From: Bettongia penicillata ogilbyi
Taxonomy: Eukaryota > Chordata > Mammalia > Diprotodontia > Potoroidae
NCBI GenBank assembly: GCA_023548195.1
Contig: JAJHZJ010000121.1
Coordinates: forward strand, 4,560,180 to 4,624,179
DNA: 64,000 bases
Direction: 5' to 3'
In this document: piece by piece, positions 22,171 through 32,745 of the stretch
How positions within the stretch are numbered: position 1 is the first letter of the stretch
How the letters are laid out: the number at the start of each line of letters is the position of its first letter
The notes under the pieces: model-generated
What the model saw: only the letters and a program-made list of their open reading frames with translations
The model's database searches: none
Told to the model about the DNA's origin: nothing
Translations under genes and position numbers: made by a program

Positions 22171-23065
22171 GGAATCATTTTCACAAAAATTTTTGTACAA
22201 TTTTTAGAATTTTTAGGGGGTTTTGACTATGAGCTGGGATCCCCACCTGCCACAGTAAGCATGCTAGGGTTAGGCTGGATGAAGTAGACAATTTTTAGGG
22301 TACATTTTCTAGCCCCTTCCTCACAACAGGAGGTGAGCAGTACTGACCTTAATAAAGGCTGCTCTGACACCCAGGAGGCTTCTGGATTGTACTGCTGCTT
22401 CAGTCCAGTGAGAAGATGACCTTGTGGCCTGGGCTGCCTGTGTACAGACTTCAGCTGTCGGTGTATTTGTACCTGCTGCTTCATCATTGTCTGCTGTCAT
22501 AGGACCTTGAGGTAGGGAAAAATGGTAAAATGGCATGGATGATGTCTTTTGACTCCTGCATAAATTGGATTTAAGTGAAGCGGTTGCGTGAAGTTGTCAG
22601 CCTCATTCTCTCTTGCAGAGTCATCAGAATCCAGTGACAAGACAAAAATCAAGACCACTGGTGATGGCTCAGAATGCAATGGATGACCTTGGCATCTTCG
22701 ATGTCTAACCAGACTCTAAGTACTCTGCAGTGCCTGATACAGCCATCCATGTTCTTGACCAATGGAACAAATTGTTCTCATCTGTCCATTCTACTGAAGG
22801 AAGTCTTCACATGCTTGGGGAGACATCTTGCTAACTTACCTACGAGTTTGAGGCCTCTTGGTTACCCTTAACCTGGTTTATCTTGTCTGTCAAAAAGGTT
22901 TACTAGGGTATGGCAGCTGTATATACTACAGCTCATCTATCTCACTATCCAGTGAGAATTGGGTGACTGGTTGGATAACAAAGGTAGAAAGCAGACCTGA
23001 AAAGGGCTTGTAGCCCTCACACTAGATGTGCTAACCTTCCCTGGATACCTGTACCTATCAAAGTG

Positions 23066-23817
23066 TTCTACTATATAAATGTTAAGTAGGAAAGAGGACA
23101 ATGTTAAGTAATAGGTTGAAGGAGAGAATGAACTCAAGAAATATGATTATTAATGATAAGAAAAATTTTTTATTCACAAAAAGTCAGCAACATGTTATAT
23201 AAAAGATTGATGGCTATAAAAAAAATTTAGATTAGATGTTCCAAGAAAATTCAAATTTAATTGAAACAGGAAAGTTAACATATTCCTATAATCAGCATAG
23301 GGCTTGGTACTACACTTAATTGAAAAAAAATTAGATACATAACACTACTTTCTAAGTAGCTACAGATAGGTAGGATAGGACTAAAGAACTGCTTCCATCA
23401 ATAATGAAAATATTACATGCAGAGTCAAGGAATTTGGCTCATTGCTCAAGGGATCACAGAGCTTTATTTCATAGCGAAATCCAGAACTCTGTGGCAAGAA
23501 ATTGATCTCGTATTTCACAATTCATCACTAAAGGGTCTATGAAATTTCCAAAAAGAAATGGAGAAAACATCAGGAATCAGCCTTTGACATCAAAAGAAGA
23601 ATTTGGAATAAACATCCAGAGATGTTCAGTAATTTAAAGATCCACTGGTGTAACTATTATAGTCATCTCTAAATTAAAGAAACCAGAGTTGTATATATGC
23701 CCCTTACTCTACCCGTTTTAGCTATTAGAAACACAAGTCTGGTGACATCCAAAAGGGAAATTTGGGATCTTAATGGCAAACACATTTTTTATAAGGAAGA
23801 TGTTTACCAATATGAGG
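23066..23817. other. No recognisable feature
   Basis: AT-rich unique sequence following the RTE-like element. Confidence 0.55.
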
Positions 23818-23912
23818 CATAGATAGATAAATAGATGAGAGATAGAGATGCAATATAGAAAGTTGATAGATAATTGGTAGATGGATGGCTAGGTGGCTAG
23901 ATAGATGCCATA
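23818..23912. repeat. (GATA)n-like simple repeat, imperfect
   Basis: Interrupted 'atagataga', 'atggatggctagg' and 'ctagatagatgcc' units. Confidence 0.85.
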
Positions 23913-23959
23913 TTTAAAGTACAGAGATGGCTGTACAGGAGGATGACTGAACTGGTAAA

Positions 23960-24165
23960 TGTGGAGGGACTGCATGATACTGTGGAAAGAGAGTTGGATT
24001 TAGAGACAGAAGTACTGGTTCAAATCTCAGCTGTGCTATGTGCTTGCTGGATAACCTTGGGAAAGTTACATAACCTCTTTGGGTTAAATTTTCATCACCT
24101 GTAAAATGAGGGGACTCCATGCCTTTAAGGTCCATTTTGTCTCTAAATCTATGAACCTATTATTC
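23960..24165 (+). repeat. MIR, nearly full length
   Basis: 'gatactgtggaaagagagtt', 'tactggttcaaatctcagct', 'gataaccttgggaaagttac', 'cacctgtaaaatgaggggac' and 'ttaaggtccattttgtctct' cover MIR from end to end. Confidence 0.88.
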
Positions 24166-24375
24166 TGTGTCGTATCCCTATTGATTTTATTAAGGGAAGC
24201 ACCTTGGTAGGATATTTTGGAATATTATGACAGTTTTAGAAATGATTAATCTTTTTGTTTCTTTTAGGGTTAGTATTTTTGCTCAGTGCTGTCATCCAGA
24301 TACTACCAATATCTACTACCAATGGTATCTAGTTTACCTTCTTTTACCATATGGCATAGGAAGGATCACCAATTT

Positions 24376-24540
24376 AATGCTGGGATGAACCTTAGAGGTC
24401 ATCTAGTTGAATCTGAGTATTTTACATAAGAGAAAACTGAAGCCCAAAGAAACTTAGCAAATCTGCCCATTGTCCTACAGGAAATAAACATCAGAAGCAG
24501 GATGTAAACCCAGGTACTGTGGCTCAGCTTCTTGACAATT
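24376..24540 (+). repeat. MIR3-type SINE relic
   Basis: 'accttagaggtcatctagtt', 'aagagaaaactgaagcccaa' and 'gcaggatgtaaacccaggta' are MIR3. Confidence 0.8.
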
Positions 24541-24689
24541 CTCAGATAGTTCTTGACACGATACCTTATGGTACTTCATGGAACTTGCAAGTACCATTGG
24601 TACTTCTTCCACTGCTTCCTCATGCAGTGGTTTACCATGATTAGAGATAATTTTGACCATTACCTACCTCCTTTGCTACATGACCTTCG

Positions 24690-24844
24690 TGTACCACTGC
24701 CTTTCATAGAATCATGACATCTCAGACTGGGAAGGTACCTTAGGAACTACCTTGCCCAACTTAGACTTGAAAAAGAATTCCCACTTCATGCCTGAGAAAT
24801 GTTCACTCTACCTCACTGCAAGAATTCCAATGAAGGAAGGACCA
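24690..24844 (+). mobile_element. CR1/L3 LINE relic, first part
   Basis: 'ctcagactgggaaggtacct', 'cttgcccaacttagacttga' and 'aagaattccaatgaagg' begin the relic that resumes at 25045 after a nested MIR3. Confidence 0.75.
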
Positions 24845-25044
24845 TAGGATCTTGAGATCATAGATTTCAGAGCTGGAGGGATCTTAGAATTCATGGAGTC
24901 TAATTCCTTCATTTGACAGCAGAGGAAACTGAAATTCAGAGAAGTAAGAAGTTAACATGACTTATCTAAAGTCATAAGGATTCAAACCAGAGTTTGAATG
25001 TAAATCCAAATCCAGGAATCTTTTCTTTGTATCACATTAGGAGA
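24845..25044 (+). repeat. MIR3-type SINE nested in the CR1/L3 relic
   Basis: 'cttgagatcatagatttcag', 'agctggagggatcttagaat', 'agcagaggaaactgaaattc' and 'gattcaaaccagagtttgaa' are MIR3. CR1/L3 sequence continues on both sides. Confidence 0.85.
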
Positions 25045-25529
25045 AACCCACAACTTCATAAGAAAGTCCATTACACTTATGATAGTTTTAATTGTTAAGA
25101 AATTTTTCTTGACTTAAAGGGTACATTTGTCCCTTTGGAACTTCTACTCATTGTTATGGGTTCTGCCCTTTTGGCCAAACAGGACAAATCTAATCTTTTT
25201 TTTTCTACATGAGAACCCTTCAAACTCTTGATTAAGAATTATCTTATCCACCATGAGTCTTCTCTTCTCCAGCCTAAGCATGCTAAGATCATTCAACATG
25301 GATTCAAGGTCTTTATTATCTTGGTTACCCTCTTCTAGCTACACTCCACCCTATTGGTGTCCTTCCCAAAGTGTGGTGGTACAACCAGGATAAAGTATGG
25401 AGGGATTGTCACCTCCTTATTCTTGAAAGTTATGCCTATCTTAATGCCACTCAACATTGCTTGGGTTTTGTGGCTGCCACATCTCACTGTTGATTTAGTT
25501 TGATCTTGCAGTCCTCAAAAAAGAAAATA
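25045..25529 (+). mobile_element. CR1/L3 LINE relic, second part
   Basis: 'ttgttatgggttctgccctt', 'gagtcttctcttctccagcc', 'tggttaccctcttctagcta', 'caaagtgtggtggtacaacc' and 'gattgtcacctccttattct' are a long run of recognisable CR1/L3 order, the best copy in the window. Confidence 0.8.
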
Positions 25530-25552
25530 AATTAAGTCCTGCCACTCATATA
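25530..25552 (+). repeat. MIR left remnant, split by a MITE
   Basis: 'taagtcctgccactcatata' joins across the MITE to 'tactggttgtgtgaccttgg' at 25883, restoring the MIR core with one TA duplicated. Confidence 0.7.
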
Positions 25553-25882
25553 GAGTTATCCTTTCCACATTGTGGAGTTAGGGGCCCAGTGCCCCTGTGA
25601 TTTAGAAAATTTGCATGAAACTTTTGGCCTTCCCTTCATATCAGAGAAGAAGTCTGAATTATTATGGTATTAAATAGTAAAATATGCTGACATTATACAA
25701 TACTATACATATATTTTATACATTTCTTGAGTTTCTAAACTTTTTCTATGTTGTCTGCTAGTCTTTGTGTCTCATCTGAGGCTTCTGCAAAACTCCTCCG
25801 AAATTCCCATTTAATTTCTTATACCAACACATGACATAGTGAAACTATGATAGGGAAAGTTGTGGTGTGAAAGGGATAACTG
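25553..25882. mobile_element. Tc1/mariner-type MITE, copy A
   Basis: About 330 bp bounded by inverted ends 'gagttatcctttccacattg' and the reverse of 'gtgtgaaagggataactg', with TA on both sides. The interior matches copy B at 26324-26711 ('gacattatacaatactatac', 'ttcccatttaatttcttata'). The end sequence 'cagttatccctt' suggests the Tigger/pogo group. No transposase. Confidence 0.8.
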
Positions 25883-25925
25883 TATACTGGTTGTGTGACC
25901 TTGGGCAAGTCACTTAACCTTTAAG
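25883..25925 (+). repeat. MIR right remnant
   Basis: 'ggttgtgtgaccttgggcaa' then 'gtcacttaacct' is the MIR core, continuing the piece at 25530-25552. Confidence 0.8.
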
Positions 25926-25982
25926 GTAACTTTTTAGTATTAGGTAACTAATTTAGTATTTAGGTAACTCTTTAGTATTATA
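25924..25982. repeat. Short tandem repeat, about 3 units
   Basis: Units of the form 'aggtaact...ttagtatt' repeat roughly every 20 bases. Confidence 0.75.
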
Positions 25983-26323
25983 AGAAGTTTCAGAGAAGGT
26001 GCTGATCTGCATTGATACATGGAATTTCCTTATTTGAGATTTCCCTATATCAAGAAATCTCAAGTCCAGGTCCCCTGTCCTTGTATGTATCACCTTAGTA
26101 AAAGATAAGTCTTTCAAAGACAGGAAAAAAATCTGTGTATTCCCAGTGTCTTACATGGTGTCTTGTACATAGTAGAAACTTGATATATGCTGGTTTAATT
26201 GTGGAGTTCTTAAATTTTAAGAAGATGGTAATTAGAAGGCAGTGCTGAACACAGGGAACACATCCAATTGTTATATCTATATAACAGTGTGTTTACATGT
26301 ATAAAACAATGTGAGTGTGTATA

Positions 26324-26711
26324 CAGTTATCCCTTCTACATTGCGGGGGTTAAGGGGCATAGCACCCCCACGATTTGGAAAATCCACAGAAAATTTTTTG
26401 GTCCTCCCTTCATGCTAGAGAAGACTGAATTTTTTTCTTTTTCTTTTATGGGAATGTTTATAGTACCTTCCAGTAAAATTTGGGTATATTTATGGTATTA
26501 AAAGATAAATATATTGATATTATACAATACTATACGCATATTTTATGCATTTCTGAGTTTCTAAACTTTTCCTGTGTCATCTGCTGAACTTGATGCACCA
26601 TCTGTGACTTCTGCAAATCTCCCCACAAGTTCCCATTTAATTTCTTATGCCGACCTACAATATTTTTCAAAATGATGACAGGGAGAGTTATTGATGTGGA
26701 AAGGAAAACTG
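26324..26711. mobile_element. Tc1/mariner-type MITE, copy B
   Basis: About 388 bp from 'cagttatcccttctacattg' to 'gtggaaaggaaaactg', flanked by TA. It is longer than copy A because it retains a segment near 26410-26490 ('ttttatgggaatgtttatag'), so copy A carries an internal deletion relative to it. Confidence 0.82.
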
Positions 26712-26713
26712 TA

Positions 26714-27474
26714 TGCACACATACTCACAGATATACACACAAACACAAACTCAATATTCAAGATGAGCACTGATGAGAAAGTTTTCATCTCATTATATCA
26801 GTGGGCTCTGTTTCCTTCTAGTTACATACACTATGGATAATATATACTAGCTCTAAAGGTTCTGAGATTCTATAGACCTTAAGGATATTAAGAAAGGGAG
26901 GGCACTGCTATTTTTTAAATCACTATATGGACTTTATTGATTATGGAATTTAAGTTACAGACACTTTTTCCTAAAAAATAGCAGATATGGGCCCCATTTT
27001 CTCAATTGAGGAACAGGTACTTCTACTCTCAGAATAGTTTCTAGGGATGCCTGGTATATTCTGCTTTGGTAGTGTGCATTTTAGTGCCAGTGTCAGGGCA
27101 AGCTTCCGCCAGCTGTCTAAACATTTACCAAACCAAATAATAGCATGTAAGATATGTGGGGTTTAGATATTTGCAATCTTAAAACAGCACTTAGTCATTA
27201 AGCTAATCACAGCTGCTATATGCCAGCTAATGTATTTTGTTTGTAAACAATGTATCTCTTCCTATCAGTCCATTGTAACTCTGTTTCTTATACTGTACAT
27301 TTCTACTTGATTGATGCAGAGATGGGCATCTTGGCCATCTGAAACAAACACATATGTTTCTCAGATCACATCTCTCAACTCTTGTAGTGAACACCAAAAT
27401 GGAACAGGGTTGGAACTTGTGCTTTCAAAGGCATTCCCCTATGAAAAACTATCTCTACCAATGTAGGTTGGCAG
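26714..27474. other. No recognisable feature
   Basis: A short acac-rich stretch at 26713-26750, then unique AT-rich sequence. Confidence 0.55.
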
Positions 27475-27614
27475 CTTCTCTTCAATTCACAGTCTTAGAG
27501 AGTTGCCTAGGGCAATAAGAGTCTAAGTGATTGCCATGGGACACATAGTCAGTGTGTGTTAGGAGGCAAAAAGAGGTCTTCCTGGCTCCAGGATAAGCTC
27601 TCTATCCACGACAT
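27475..27614 (+). repeat. MIR3-type fragment
   Basis: 'gagagttgcctagggcaata', 'gtgattgccatgggacacat', 'gaggtcttcctggctccagg' and 'agctctctatccacga' are the 3' two thirds of MIR3, ending where a hAT MITE begins. Confidence 0.7.
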
Positions 27615-27615
27615 C

Positions 27616-28082
27616 ATTGGTGTCAAACTAAAATAGAACTGGAGGCCACTAAACTTATAGAACAATCCCTATGTACCACATAGTGATTTTTGTGGTTGTT
27701 GTTGCAGTTGTTTAAGTTGTGTCTGACTCTTTATGACCCCATTTGGTTTTTTTTTCTGACAAAAATACAGGAATGGTTTGCCCATTCCTTCTTAAGCTCA
27801 TTTGAAAGATGAGGAAACTGAAGCAAACACGTTTAAATGACTTATCCAGGGTCACTCAGTTGGAAAGTGTCTGAGGCCAGATTTGAATGAAGTAAAATGA
27901 GGCTTCCTAACATCAGACCCTCCATTGTCACTACCTAGCTGCCCGTATATTGACTTAGAAACCCACATACTAACATTGTCTGTGCTCTATTGTATTTTTA
28001 TTTATTTTAGTAAATATTTCTCAATTTTATTTTCATCTGGTTTCTAGATCAAACTGTTTGTGGGCCAAGTTTGACACTTCTG
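27616..28082. mobile_element. hAT-type MITE with 'ggtgtcaaact' ends, split by a SINE
   Basis: Ends are 'ttggtgtcaaact' and 'caagtttgacacttc', inverted repeats of about 12 bases. Inside are 'ggaggccactaaacttatag', then after the SINE 'tattgacttagaaacccaca' and 'tttatttattttagtaaata'. Non-autonomous. This MITE family differs from the one at 41512-41706. Confidence 0.78.
27684..27945 (-). mobile_element. Marsupial tRNA-derived SINE (WSINE/MAR type), nested in the hAT MITE
   Basis: Minus-strand copy. The tRNA-like head lies at the high end ('cactacctagctgccc' reversed), the core is at 'gaaagatgaggaaactgaag' and 'gggtcactcagttggaaagt', and the tail is 'aagttgtgtctgactcttta'. Nearly complete and less diverged than the MIR copies. 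Confidence 0.85.
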
Positions 28083-28194
28083 TATTATATCACATTGTCT
28101 TTCATAACTCGGTAGTCTAATAATGTATATATGATTCTACCCAAAACACTGACTGAAGTCATAAATAGGAATTTTTTTAACCTAGAGTCAAAAT

Positions 28195-28300
28195 AGGGGG
28201 AGTGAGTGAGAGTTATTAGTATTTATTTATATTTATTATATTTATATATTATATATATTCATATATATTAGTATTTATTATATTTATATTTTAGTATAAA
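28195..28300. repeat. AT-rich low-complexity (tatttat)n
   Basis: Repeated 'tatttatatt' and 'attatatttatat' units. Confidence 0.85.
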
Positions 28301-28429
28301 GGATGGTGTGACCACTGGTGCAATTTTATGAGAAAGGACAGACAGAAAGCAATTCCTCCTGATTCTAACACCTGCAGAAATTGGGAGGGGGAGAAGTGCT
28401 CTGGGAAAGGGGTACCATAATCAAAAAAA

Positions 28430-30675
28430 GAATCTAGATATGAAAATACATGAAATAATTAAAGAAAATTGTCCTCAAGTGTAAGAACAAGAGGGGAAAG
28501 TAGAAATAGAACTCCACTAATTACCACCTGAAAGAGATTCTAGGAGGAAAACCTACAGGAACATCATGGCTAAATTCTGAAACACCCCTGGTTAAGGAGA
28601 AAATATTATGAGCAACAAGAAAAAAAATCAATTCAAATACGGTGGAGCCATAATTGGAATTACACAAGACCTAGAAGCAGATACACTAAAAGACCACAGG
28701 TCTTGGAACACTATATATTGAAGAGCAAAATAATTGGGGTTATGGCCAAAAATATCATACCCAGAAAATTAAACGTAATCCTGAATGAAAAAAAAATGGA
28801 CATTCAATGAATTGATGGACTTTCAGGATTTTGTTGAAAAAAGGTCAGAACTTCATAAAAAATCTGACATACAAGATCCAAGGCAAACATCAGAGACTAG
28901 TTATAGGGGACTCAAAATTGCTTACTTTTTATATATGAAAATGTAAACTATTTTTCTAAGATTGTCATTAGTAATTGCATAGTTTGAAAGAAAGAGTGGG
29001 GTAGAACTGAGTATGATGTGATTCTGGAAAGCAAAATGATGTAGGAAAAGAAATTATTTTATACAAATGACAAGATAGAAGAAGAACTGATACAGAGGAA
29101 TTAGATGGGGGAGGAGGGCTGGTAGTTCTGGAACCCTACTCTCATTGGGAATTAGTTAAAGAGGATACATACATATCTAGAAAGGTATAAAAGTCTTCTA
29201 AATTCAGAAAAAAATGAGGGTAGAGGATAGGGTGGAGGGAGAGGACAAGGGAGGGATTCCCGTGGGGATAGGTTAAAGACTAGGAGGACAAGATACCAGG
29301 CAGAAGTAAAGTAGTGGAGTGAGGAGAGATAGGAATAGGATGAGAAAGATAATGAGGAAAATAGGAAAGTAGAAGATATACAACAAATAATTATAGTTTA
29401 GAATGTGAATGGAATGATTTACCCATAAAGCAGAAATTGATAGCAGACTAAAATTTTGAATTCTCAATATGTTGCTTTCAGGAAAGCGATAAAAATGAGA
29501 GATACATACAAACATAAAATAAAGGTAAGGGTAGAATTTATTATGTAGAAAAACAGGAACAGTAATCATGACCTCGGATAAAGTTAAAACTAAAATGGAT
29601 TTAATCAAAAGAGAAAAATCAGAAAACTATACTAAATGTCAGTCATATTAATCAATAGTTTTAGACCAAATAAAATAACTAGACAGTACAAAGAATAAAT
29701 ATGGAAATATACTTACCAAAACAGACATAGGAACTATGCAAATATAAATACAAAACATGTTTTATACAAAATTAGATCTAAATAATTGAAGTAATATTTA
29801 TTGTGTATGGGTAGGTAATGCTAATATAATAAAAATGTAAATTTTACCTAACTAATCTATTTATGTAATGCCATCTCAATTAAATTACTAAAAATTATCT
29901 TAATGAATTAAAAATAATAACAGGGTTCAGTTGGAAGAGCAGTGAACTGTAAGTCAAGAACTTCAAGAAAACCAGGGAAAAAGATGTCAAAGAACTAGAT
30001 TCAGTAGTATCAGACCTTAAGCCATATTATAAGGTGAGAGCAGCGTCGAAGTGTAAAATGGATAATTTTGATTATTTTAAATGAAAATTTTCTGTATAAA
30101 TAAAACTTAAGTAGCCAAGAACAGAAGTATGCAGAAAAGTGGGAAAAAAACTCTCATAGACAGTCTTTCAGATGGAATTTGATTGGGTTATGGTATAGGA
30201 AATGATGAGCTGATAGGATTAGAAAAATATGGAAAGGCTTGGACTTATGAAGGAAGATGTTATATCCACCTACAAAAAAACAGATGACAAGTGGAAATAA
30301 GCATCTATGATCTTACAGGTATGAATTTGAGTGTATATGTGTATGCATGTGTGTATTTATGGATGTCGATGTATGTTTGTATACATACGCAAACACACAT
30401 ATATCTGTGTTTAATTGTAACTTTCTAGGGGTAGGGAGGAAGGGGAAAAATAAAGTAAAAATGCACAGCAGAGGACAAAAAAATCCCTACAAGGAAGTAA
30501 AGAAAAGATGGACAGATTTGAAAATAATGTGTAGCATTGATTACATAGGTTTTCTTATCATGGAAATTTATTGCTTTATATTGAATTCTCTCTTATGTTC
30601 TTCTGGGTACATGACAATATATATTTTTCTTTTCTCTTTTGTATTTAAGTTTAAAATTAATTTAAAAATAAAAAA
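28430..30675 (+). mobile_element. L1 element, 5'-truncated and internally deleted
   Basis: It contains the C-terminal half of ORF1 (28440-28900), the inter-ORF region, an ORF2 N-terminal endonuclease-side relic at about 29390-29700 ('gaatgtgaatggaatgattt', 'caatatgttgctttcaggaa'), a short late-ORF2 piece at about 30050-30160, and a 3' UTR with 'atgcacagcagaggacaaaa', 'cctacaaggaagtaaag', 'tttgtatttaagtttaaaat' and an A-rich end. The layout matches the copy at 50191-55300, which lacks most of ORF2. Confidence 0.82.
28440..28905 (+). pseudogene. L1 ORF1 C-terminal relic
   Basis: The plus-strand translation in mixed frames gives 'RKTYRNIMAKF' and 'ITQDLEADTLKDHRSWNTI', in the order expected for the RNA-binding C-terminal part of L1 ORF1p. 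Stops occur directly after AKF and elsewhere. The coiled-coil half is missing. Confidence 0.78.
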
Positions 30676-30677
30676 AA

Positions 30678-30840
30678 TATTTATTAAGTGCCTATGTGTA
30701 AGACATTGTGTTCAGTGTTTATGATGCAAAAAAAGAAATATGACACATGACCTGCTATCAAAATGCTTACAGAATAATGTGGTTTTGAACAAGCACTCAG
30801 ATAAGTATGATGCATGAGAGAGTGGAGTAAATGGATTGGA
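30678..30840 (+). repeat. Long mammalian dispersed repeat, 5' part
   Basis: 'tatttattaagtgcctatgt', 'agacattgtgttcagtgttt' and 'gacctgctatcaaaatgctt' match the start of the 31.8-kb copy. The L1 at 28430-30675 ends directly at its head. Confidence 0.65.
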
Positions 30841-30854
30841 GAGATCTTTTTCCC

Positions 30855-30945
30855 CAATTGCCTTTCTTTTCTTTTTTCTTTCTTTTCTTTTCTCTTCTTT
30901 TCCTTTTTTTCCTTTTCCTTATTTTATTTTTTATAATAAAATAGC
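30855..30945. repeat. (CTTTT)n-like pyrimidine tract
   Basis: Imperfect 'tttctttcttttctttt' runs. Confidence 0.85.
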
Positions 30946-31179
30946 AGTTCAGATTTATAAGATTTATAAAAGCTAATCATATCATTCCCAATCACTCAGA
31001 CACATTACTAATCCTTAAAAAGAATGAATAGGTCACAATACCCAGGCACAAGAGATTTGCTTAGTATTTTCTTTTAATTTTAATTTATTTTATTTTTAAT
31101 TCATGGAATTAAGCAAGTCCACAAAATAAAAAAGATGATAGCTCATGCTTTTCCCTAATAATAATAAAAAAATGAGAAT

Positions 31180-31479
31180 TCAAACATCTTCTCTCAACTC
31201 ATCCTCATCAGCTCCTGAACTCCTACTCACATAAGGGTTGCTTCTTAAATAATCAGCTCTTCTCACTCTCACAGATTTCTCAAAATGCACTAACTTGTTT
31301 TCAGTTTGTTTTCTCCCCCTGAAACTGAAAAAGGCCTTCATTTGCAGTCTCTTTGATCTTTCAATAATTAACAGAAGGACTATTTTCTTGGAACATAATG
31401 TTTTTAAAGTATTTTGAGATCCTTCGATGAAAAGAGCAAAATCATCAAAGGATGCTGCCCACAATATGAAACTACACAC
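31180..31479 (-). other. Weak candidate open frame, 99 codons, unrecognised
   Basis: The minus-strand frame opens only at a GTG (a stop lies directly upstream), so if it is coding it would be an exon or an old processed copy rather than a complete gene. The C-terminal part is rich in charged residues ('SVRVRRADYLRSNPYVSRSS', then 'GADEDELREDV'), which looks more protein-like than other frames here. No known domain was recognised and no repeat family was seen over it. Chance remains the simplest explanation. Confidence 0.15.
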
Positions 31480-31769
31480 TTAAGAACAAATCCTTGAACT
31501 GTAATTATTCCTCATTTGGAAGATACTTACCTCCTGCCAAACCTAGAGGAAAGGAGGGTAGAAGGGATATTCCTTATGAGCATGGGAACCTTTAACAATT
31601 CCGTTACTTCCCTTCCCTCTAACCACATATACTGTAGTAATACATGTGAGTGCAGTAAGAAACATTGCACCTCTGGATTCAGCAATCCCTTGAGGGGCAG
31701 TCCTGAACCTCTACCTGACTATTGAATATTTTTGACATGGCTGTTTTTCTACCACTTCAAATTAAACAT

Positions 31770-32400
31770 ACATATCAATTCAATGAATGCATATGTTAAA
31801 CACCTACTATGTTTAAGACATTAAAAATACTAATATAGATATAACCCAGATGGCACTTTTAAGAAATTTTTAATCTACTTGAGAAAAACATGTATGCAGA
31901 TAATAATGTCAAAGGGAAAGTGTGATGAGTGAAAAGGAGGGATCTAGACAAAATATTGTAAGAAATTTTAGTGGGGAGAGATCACTTTCCGCTGCCGCAG
32001 GGAAGACGTTAGAGAGGAGGTGCCACCTGAATTTCCAGTTTCCGCTGGGACTTCATCTTTGCAGGAAGAAGGGTGCCGTGGTAAGGACGCTGTGTGTGGT
32101 TTACAGACTGCAGAGAGCGACTAAGCAGATGGAGATGGGGATGGGGGAGGCAGAAGATACAATTCCAGAGATAAGGCACAGTATGTACAAAGACAGAAAG
32201 AGAACGTAGGGGAGATATAACTGAAGCGTAGAATAAACAAGGAAGTATGGTGTCAGATAAGGTTGGAAAGATAGTTGGAGTAGGAGATCTTGAATACCTT
32301 CATCAGGAGTTTATACTTTATTCAGCAGACAAAAAGTATTTGTATGGTGACTACGGAAAACTGTTGGAGTGGGGTCCTAATAGAAAGCAGTTAAAGTGCC
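31770..32400 (+). repeat. Long mammalian dispersed repeat, longest copy
   Basis: 'tatgttaaacacctactatg', 'gggacttcatctttgcagga', 'ttccagagataaggcacagt' and 'gatcttgaataccttcatca', then 'agtttatactttattcag', follow the order of a long old mammalian repeat that I know by pattern but not by certain name. The small cluster of CpG sites near 31990-32100 probably reflects this repeat. Confidence 0.6.
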
Positions 32401-32639
32401 TTGTAAGTAACCATATCACTCTTATGACGTAAGGATGTGACATTTATCTAGAGATACTTAAAGAAATTGTATAGCAGCAAGATATAGAATATTATAGTTT
32501 CTCATGAATTAAAAATTAATATCACTGGAAGGATAAAAATGTGAGCAGGCTGCGGCACATAACAAATACAAGCCCTGACATGGAACTAGAGAAAAAAATA
32601 CTGAGGTGGCAGAGAAGTTCCTGCAGTCCCTGTCCCCCT

Positions 32640-32745
32640 GAAATGATTGGTCATCTCCTGCCTTTTCCTGCTACTTTATCAAAGTTATTAATCATACCAA
32701 TTTGTTTCTTTTCTGATTCTTTGGGATTCTTTAAGTAGCCATCAC
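32640..32745 (-). mobile_element. L1 ORF2 fragment, weak
   Basis: 'ctactttatcaaagttatta', 'ctgattctttgggattcttt' and 'aagtagccatcaca' resemble a known reverse-strand L1 ORF2 segment. Beyond 32745 the match is lost. Confidence 0.5.

Larger units (their letters stand above)
19079..23065 (-). mobile_element. RTE-like non-LTR retrotransposon, near full length, inactive
   Basis: Read on the minus strand from 23065 to 19079, the element has a roughly 850-base 5' region, an APE-type endonuclease relic, a reverse transcriptase relic, and a 3' end closing in 'ggacaacaacc' without a poly(A). RTE elements end in short simple motifs rather than poly(A), which fits. The copy at 38430-39680 aligns with its 5' region and endonuclease. 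Many stops and indels mean it cannot encode a working protein. Clade assignment rests on memory of family layout. The 5' limit at 23065 is approximate. Confidence 0.75.

Noticed and set aside
31960..32110. Small CpG cluster as a CpG-island promoter
   Set aside because: Only a handful of CpGs over about 150 bases, inside a dispersed repeat.
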